From assembly GCF_003841485.1 (NCBI RefSeq), contig NZ_REFY01000004.1:434001-498000 (forward strand): a stretch of 64,000 nucleotides of DNA. Reading direction: 5' to 3'. The notes beneath the pieces are model-generated. The model did not search any database. It saw only the letters and a list, made by a program, of their open reading frames with translations, and was not told the origin of the DNA. The position numbers and the translations under genes were made by a program. The stretch is from Natrarchaeobius halalkaliphilus (GTDB taxonomy: Archaea > Halobacteriota > Halobacteria > Halobacteriales > Natrialbaceae). This document shows positions 9,021 through 15,100 of the stretch, one piece after another (the stretch's first letter is position 1; every line of letters begins with the position of its first letter).

Positions 9021-10547
9021 ATGGCCAGAAAGAACCGACGAAATCGAACGGGATCGAGCGGACTGAGCCGTCGCTCTGCGCTCGCGCTGATCGGCGGCGG
9101 CGGGCTGATCGGCGTCGGTGCCTCCGGTGCGTTCGATGCTGCGAGCGTCAACCGTCCGTTCGGCCTGCCGGTTCGAAGCGACGACGAGGCGCTCCTCGGT
9201 ATCGATCTCTACGATCCGACCGCATCGAGCGGATCGGAAGTTCGGATACTCCAGCTATACAACGGCTTTTCGGAGACCTTGACGACGGTCTCGGTATCGA
9301 CCCTTTCGACGGGCGGGATCACGCTCGATATCGACGATCCGCTCGTCTCGGGCGCGTTCGAACCGAACCAGCGGATTCCGGTGTACGCGACGATCTCGTG
9401 TGGCGAAGAGCGAACGGAGTCGGTCGATCTCGAGATCGTGGTCGAAGGCGAAACCGAACGGGTCGCGGCGACGCGTTCCATCGATGTGACGTGCCAGCGA
9501 GCCGAGTCGGATCCGATTCCGGCCTGCGATCTGGGTCCCACCGGCGGCGAAACGGCGGTCTCGCTGCGGGGGAACGACTCCGAAGACGAGCTTTCGGGTG
9601 AACTTGACGTCACGATGTCGGGGAGTACAAGCGTCGCCGGCAACGTCGACGTCACCGGGGACGTGGACCTCGATGGCAATTCTCAGATCGCCGGCGATCT
9701 GATCGCCGGTGGCTCCGTGACGCTGGAGGGGAGCGCCACGGTCGACGGGGACGTCGTCGTCGGCGGCTCACTCGAGATGTCCGGTGGCGCGCAAGTGGGC
9801 GACGGAGCCGCAGCGATCGAGGTCTGTGGTGATGCGTCGTTCAGTGGTGGCGGCGGTTCGAATCTCGGAATCGATACCCTCACCGTCGGCGACGATCTCG
9901 ACGTATCGGGCGGCTACCGGATCGATGCAGAAGGCGACATCGTCGTCAACGGATCGGTCCACTGGAACGCAAATCAACTGACGACGACGGGAGGCGATCT
10001 CTCCGTCGGCGGCGATCTCTCCGTCTCCGAGGGCGCAAAGCTCGAGATCGACGGTGACATTCTCGTCGACGAATCGGTCGCCATGAACGGCAACCGACTC
10101 GAGACGACGGCGGGAGACCTTTCTGTCGGCGACGACCTCGAGGTGTCGAACGGACGAACCGAGATCGACGGTGACGTCCTCGTCGACGGCGCACTCGAGA
10201 TGAACGGAAACCGACTCGAGTCGACGAGCGGGGACATCGTCGTCGAAGACGACGTAGCCGCAAACGGCGGAACGCTCGCGGTCGGTGAGACGGGACTGAT
10301 CGACGTGAGTGGAGCGTTCGGGATGACCGACGGATGGGCGGTTACCGTCGGTGACGTGACGGTGGGCGAATCGCTCGATATCGATACCGGTGAAATGACC
10401 GCGTCGGGCGATACGGTGACGGTCGCTGGAGACCTCAACATGGGTCACGGGCAGGGCTACCCGGAGATCGAAGCCGACGTGGTGATCGGCGGTTCGTTGA
10501 ACAAAGATCGGGGATCCATTCAGGGAACGATCACGTACGAGGACTAG
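9021..10547 (+). CDS. Exported DUF1102-like head fused to bactofilin-like beta-solenoid
   Basis: A 508-residue exported protein. The start at 9021 (MARKNRRNRTGSS) is chosen because it follows the previous stop by 7 nt and gives a twin-Arg signal (LSRRSALALIGGGGLIGVGASGAFDAAS). Residues about 35-170 are a DUF1102-like beta domain with two Cys. From about residue 190 on, the sequence is a regular beta-helix of GDL-x-V and GSV-x-L steps like bactofilins (polymer-forming proteins), including three roughly 40-residue repeats at about 313-352, 353-391 and 392-431 (MNGNRLE-T-GDLSVGDDL). Bactofilins are normally cytoplasmic; this copy is predicted to be outside. It may polymerise as an extracellular fibre or surface scaffold. 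Confidence 0.82.
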   Translation: MARKNRRNRTGSSGLSRRSALALIGGGGLIGVGASGAFDAASVNRPFGLPVRSDDEALLGIDLYDPTASSGSEVRILQLYNGFSETLTTVSVSTLSTGGITLDIDDPLVSGAFEPNQRIPVYATISCGEERTESVDLEIVVEGETERVAATRSIDVTCQRAESDPIPACDLGPTGGETAVSLRGNDSEDELSGELDVTMSGSTSVAGNVDVTGDVDLDGNSQIAGDLIAGGSVTLEGSATVDGDVVVGGSLEMSGGAQVGDGAAAIEVCGDASFSGGGGSNLGIDTLTVGDDLDVSGGYRIDAEGDIVVNGSVHWNANQLTTTGGDLSVGGDLSVSEGAKLEIDGDILVDESVAMNGNRLETTAGDLSVGDDLEVSNGRTEIDGDVLVDGALEMNGNRLESTSGDIVVEDDVAANGGTLAVGETGLIDVSGAFGMTDGWAVTVGDVTVGESLDIDTGEMTASGDTVTVAGDLNMGHGQGYPEIEADVVIGGSLNKDRGSIQGTITYED

Positions 10548-10741
10548 TCGTCGCCGGCAGGGGCGAGAGAACGGATCGGAATACGTCGACGGAACTCGAA
10601 CGCACCGGTTGAAGCTATGTTGTCCGTGTGAGGAAACCCGAAGACGCCGTATACTGGCGTTAAAAAGTGTTTCTGCCTATACTTCGATTTTCGAAGTACC
10701 GAGTGACGTCTCGGATACCTCACGCGTACCCTCGAGAGAAG

Positions 10742-10781
10742 TCACATGAAGTCCTCGATTCCCGATTGTTTATTCTTGTCG
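10742..10781 (-). pseudogene. Displaced original 3' end of polC
   Basis: On the minus strand this short stretch reads DKNKQSGIEDFM followed by a stop. It is the expected C terminus of a haloarchaeal PolD large subunit, and it is now separated from polC by the integrase-bearing insertion. QSGIEDFM fits a PCNA-interacting (PIP) box, Q-x-x-hydrophobic-x-x-F-hydrophobic. The first 14 bases are the left copy of the direct repeat found again inside the intact polC gene. The sequence to its left is GC-rich host DNA and that to its right is AT-rich element DNA, so this is the old gene end left outside after integration. Confidence 0.85.
10768..10781 (-). repeat. att site, left copy (14-bp direct repeat)
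   Basis: gtttattcttgtcg, identical to the copy at 12188-12201. On the minus strand it codes DKNK in both places. Outside these 14 bases the two sites diverge immediately, which fits a site-specific recombination core. Confidence 0.82.
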
Positions 10782-10816
10782 AACGAATTATGACCTTTGC
10801 TAAATTCCCGACAGAG

Positions 10817-10825
10817 ATATAAATA
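10817..10825 (+). promoter_or_regulatory. TATA box of the integrase gene
   Basis: atataaata centred about 24 nt before the integrase ATG at 10845, which fits a leaderless archaeal transcript. It lies inside the element, so expression does not depend on the host site. Confidence 0.65.
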
Positions 10826-10844
10826 GAGAGAATGAAGGTCAATT

Positions 10845-12026
10845 ATGGCGAACAGTCCAAGGGCGAAATTAAAAGTAAGGCGAGAAAAATTAGAAGGGCA
10901 TATTGAGAAAGGTGAAATCGATCCTGATACGGGTAATGCAATCCGAGAATTGCTTGATGCATACGACGAAAACAAGGTGATGGTAACTAAGCCAAAGGGT
11001 GAGAGTCATCGAACACCACAGACCTTAATGGCGTGGTTGTATCGATTGATGGTTTTTGCCCAGTATCGGAATCTCACTGAATCTGAAGCAGACGATATCA
11101 ACCGTGATGTGCAAAAGATGCATTCAGGGGATCATCCCCATGTCCAAGATAAAGGACTGAAGAAAGGGACATTAAGAGCATATCAAGCGGCTGTTCGGAA
11201 ATTCTATGGTTTTTATGATTTTGGGGTTGATCCAAACGATATCCCGCTATTCGACAAGGAAGAAACGTCGGTTGAGCCAAACGATATGCTCACAAAAGAC
11301 GAGATTCATGAAGCACGGGAAGTGATTGATAATCCTCGAGACTTACTGGTTTATGATCTACTTCTATACACCGGCCAAAGGCGCGAAGCTTTGCGTACAA
11401 TCCGAATCAAGGATGTGAAACCTCAAGAGGGAACATATCGGCTTAATCCTGAAGTAGACGGTCTGAAGGGCGCAACGGAACGAAATGGGAATCGTCCACT
11501 GCTTGGAGCAAAAGCAACAGTCCAAGATTGGATCAATAATTATCACCCGGACCCTTCCAATCCTGAAAACTACCTGATTACAGCTAGACCGGGATATTCT
11601 CGACCGGACCCTACAAAACCAGTTAGCGGGGAGACTATCAGACAAGTCATGCTAAAGGTCAAGGAAAAAACAAATATTACAAAACCGATGCATCCCCACG
11701 CCATGCGTCATAATCACGTTACAATTGCCAAGCGTGATTATAATATCCCTGACGATACGATCAAATATCTAATCGGACACTCGGCTGATTCAACAGTGAT
11801 GGAATCAACCTATGCACATCTATCGGGTGACGACCACGTTCAACGTGCGGAGGAAGCTTTTGGAATCAGAGAACCAGAGGAAGAATCAGCATTCACACCT
11901 GAAGTGTGTCACGTTTGTAATCAACCACTCGAGCCGAATGCTAAGGCTTGCTCCAATTGTGGAACAGTCTATACACCCGATGCACAAGCTACTCAAGAGC
12001 AAATACAGGAAGATATGTATGAATAG
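10845..12026 (+). CDS. Tyrosine recombinase (integrase) with C-terminal zinc ribbon
   Basis: Site-specific recombinase of 393 residues, predicted to catalyse integration and excision of the element. The N-terminal 140 residues form a SAM-like core-binding domain (LKKGTLRAYQAAVRKFYGFY). The catalytic set is visible: Arg179 or Arg180 (YTGQRREAL), His285-x-x-Arg288 (HAMRHNH), Gly311-His312 (LIGHSADS) and nucleophile Tyr323 (ESTYAHL). A zinc ribbon follows with Cys355, Cys358, Cys369 and Cys372. Codon use is AT-rich (many aaa, aat, tta), unlike every neighbour, so it is recently acquired. A second ATG 13 nt upstream is out of frame. The gene is intact, not split by integration. Confidence 0.92.
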   Translation: MANSPRAKLKVRREKLEGHIEKGEIDPDTGNAIRELLDAYDENKVMVTKPKGESHRTPQTLMAWLYRLMVFAQYRNLTESEADDINRDVQKMHSGDHPHVQDKGLKKGTLRAYQAAVRKFYGFYDFGVDPNDIPLFDKEETSVEPNDMLTKDEIHEAREVIDNPRDLLVYDLLLYTGQRREALRTIRIKDVKPQEGTYRLNPEVDGLKGATERNGNRPLLGAKATVQDWINNYHPDPSNPENYLITARPGYSRPDPTKPVSGETIRQVMLKVKEKTNITKPMHPHAMRHNHVTIAKRDYNIPDDTIKYLIGHSADSTVMESTYAHLSGDDHVQRAEEAFGIREPEEESAFTPEVCHVCNQPLEPNAKACSNCGTVYTPDAQATQEQIQEDMYE

Positions 12027-12134
12027 TAATCTTAGACTGTGGACCTATATCGTATTGTGTCCCTTAGCAAGCGACAGACTCTCTCAAACCCATAGTAGAA
12101 ATAAATAATATCCACTAATACTAATCTATATTCA

Positions 12135-15100
12135 TCATTTGTCGTTGCTATCGGGGCTACCACCCATGAAATCCGCAAGACTTGTGGGTTTATTCTTGTC
12201 GTTTTCGAATATACTCTCGAGGGCCTGTTCCAGGACCTCTAGACGCTGTTTCGTGTAGTCGCGACAGTCGTACTCGTCTGCGACCTGAATCGCCGTCTGC
12301 ATGTACTTGTTCACCGAGCCCTTGTGGACCGTGAGATTGACCCGACCGCCACACTCTCGACAGTCGCCGGTCAGGGGCATCCGCCTGAACTTCTCGCCGC
12401 AGTCGAGACACCGGGTTTCCTGGCGCGAGAAGGCCCGCAGATTGCCGATCAGGTCCGGCAGGAAGTGGTACTCGATAACCCGCTCGGCGACGTCGGTCTC
12501 GTCGACCGCCGCGAGTTTCCGCGAGAGCTCGAGTTGAGCGTCCATCTTGTCCATCATGGATCCGAGCGTCTTGTACGCCGAGAGGTCGGGTCCCATCGCG
12601 ATGTCGGTGGTGTCGTGGGTGTGCCGAAAGCCGGTGTACTCGCCGTCGGTCCCGAGGGTGTCCTCCCCGGTCTGAATGTCGATCGATTCGGGGTCGGCCT
12701 GTTCCAGGGTCGCTTCGTAGAACTCCCGGGAGTACTGCGAGACGATATCCATGTTGTGCGCCTCGTCGTCGATTTCGGACGGATCGATGCGAGAGGACAT
12801 GACCAGCGGCGCGTCCATCGAGTTATGGGCGTAGAGCCAGTTAGCGGTGAAGATCGGCTCGCCGCCGACCTGCAGATCGTATAGGTAACCGTCGTACTCG
12901 ACGCGTTCGATGGACGTGATCCGGAGGTACGAGAGATCACCGTCGACCAGCGGACGGATTGCCTCGAGTTTCTCTTCGGCTTCTTCTGGAAGGTCTCGCT
13001 CGTCGAATTCCGTGACTATTTCCTCGAGTTTCTCGAGCGAGATGTTGTCGCGTCGTTTCAGATATTTTGGAACGAGTCGGGTGATCCCCGTGATGTCCAT
13101 CTCACGAATCTCCATCAGTTCGTCGGGGATAGAAACCACGAGACTCTTGGGTTGGTACGGCTCTTTGTCCTGAAGGATTTGTTCGAGCGGATTCCGAGTT
13201 GCGCCGCCGGAAACGGAAACCGTATAGATCGGCTGTCGTGAAGCGCCGCGTTCGCGCCGCGAGACGTTCGCGACGAGTCCGAGGCGATGACAGAGGTAAA
13301 CGATCCCGTCTTTGACGTCCTCGCTCGTCGTGTGGAAGTTGATTCCGGTGTAGTTGTCGTCGCTCGGCTCTGAACCGTCCCCCGCGATGAACCCGCGGAG
13401 AAACGCGAGTACGACGTCGTTCTCCGCACGAAGGATGCAGTCGGGAACGATCTTTTCGCTCGAGTTGTACGAGTCGCAGTCTTCGAACCCGAGTTCGTAC
13501 AGCACGTCGAAGAATACGGCCGGGAACGCGACCTCGTAGGCCTTGTTCGACCAGCGAACGCTCGGTTCACACCCGAACGAAGCTTCACCCGTTTCGACGA
13601 CTCGGTCGACGAGTTTTTCGTCCCCGTTGTGAATCACGGGTCGAGTACCGGAGAGCGATCCTTCGGCGACGAACATCCCAAGGAGCCACGCGAAGTCTTC
13701 GTCAACGTCGAGATGTCGGTGGATACAATCGGACGAACCCGTCCACCCGACCGAACAGTCGTCGGGGAGCGGTTGTTCACCGTGCTCTGTCTCGATATCC
13801 TCGAGCGTCGATCGGCAGACTTTCTTCTTCGAGAGCCGGTAAGAGATCCCACCGTCGAACGCGACTCGCGTCTCGCTTCCTCGTTTCGACTCGTCCCAGA
13901 CGTCGGTCAGCCACGCTTCGTGTTCGTCGTCGAGCAGCACGTAGGGATCTTCGACGCACTCGAGCACGTCGATCGTCGTCTCGATCGGTTCGACCTCGAG
14001 CGTTTGCGGTGCGACGATCAGGTCGCCCTCTTCCAGATCAGAACCGGCGATCTCCTCGATACCGTCGTCGTACCGGAAGAGACTGTGATCGGTCGTGATC
14101 TCAAGTTCGCGTCCGAACTGGGTCGAGACTCGCAGCAGTTCCTCGCTGTCGTCGGCCTCGTACCGAATCGCCTTCTCGATGGGTTTCGGCTCGGCTTCGT
14201 GGTTCTCGTCGAACGCGTAGGTCGTCCAGCCCTCGAGCGCAGCGGTCTTCTTTTGGAACTTGCCGTCGATCTCGATCGGCACCTCGAGTTCGTCCCAGAA
14301 CTCGTCGAAGGTCATGAACCGGAGGTTACCCTGAGGATCGAAGGCGATCAGTCGCGAGTCCTCCGCGACGCTGCCGCCGCGCTTGTCCGGGAGATACGAC
14401 CGCGAGAAGTTCAACAGTCCGTCCATGAGCAACATCACGCAATCCTCGTCTCCGTCACACTGGGCCGTATGCAGGCCGTTCGCAATGAGCGTGTGTGTCT
14501 CCGCAACCGTGAGACAGTACGTGTAGTCGACATCTGACGGGACGAACTGGACTCGTTCTACTATATCAACCTCCGGACTGCCACCATCGACAACTCCGGA
14601 TACAGCGTCGATCGATCCGTCTCGAGCGGTGTCGGTCGGTAACGGTATCCGATCCCCAGTTTCGAGTTCACTCGCGGCGATCCGTTCGAGGCCGTCGTCC
14701 CAGGCGACCATCGTGTGGTCCGGCGTTACGGTCAGCGATCGACCATTGCAAGTCTCGATCCGAACGAGGTGGTTGGGCGCAGGATGCTTCGAAATCGACT
14801 CGACCGGCCGTTCGATCGCTCGTCCGGAGTCCTCGATCGACGGAACAGTGATCGTCCCTTCGAGATCCTGAATCAGCGTCCCGAAGTCGTCTTCACGTGG
14901 ATTCGTGAGCCGAGATTCGACGAATTCCTCGATCGGCTCCTCGCGACGGTTACCCGATTCATCGTTGTAGCGGATTGTCGTCTCCGGGTGGAAACAATTC
15001 CGCCGTTTCGCGGCGTGAAAGTACGGATGAGCGTATCCGACTGCGGCGCTCGTGAAACCAATCACCCTTCCGACAGTTGCCGCGCTCGTGTGCGGAGCCA

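Larger units (their letters stand above)
10768..12201 (+). mobile_element. Integrase-only integrative element in the 3' end of polC
   Basis: A 1.4-kb AT-rich island bounded by the exact 14-bp direct repeat gtttattcttgtcg (10768-10781 and 12188-12201). It carries one complete gene, a tyrosine recombinase, and about 60 bp that supply a new 3' end to polC (from 12135). Base composition changes sharply at the left repeat. No tRNA gene is involved: the target is the coding sequence of the PolD C terminus. Either this is a complete minimal element or the remnant of a larger one that lost its cargo by deletion. Confidence 0.85.

Noticed and set aside
10548-10845. tRNA gene as integration site of the element
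   Set aside because: No cloverleaf could be found near either repeat; the duplicated sequence is the polC coding end.
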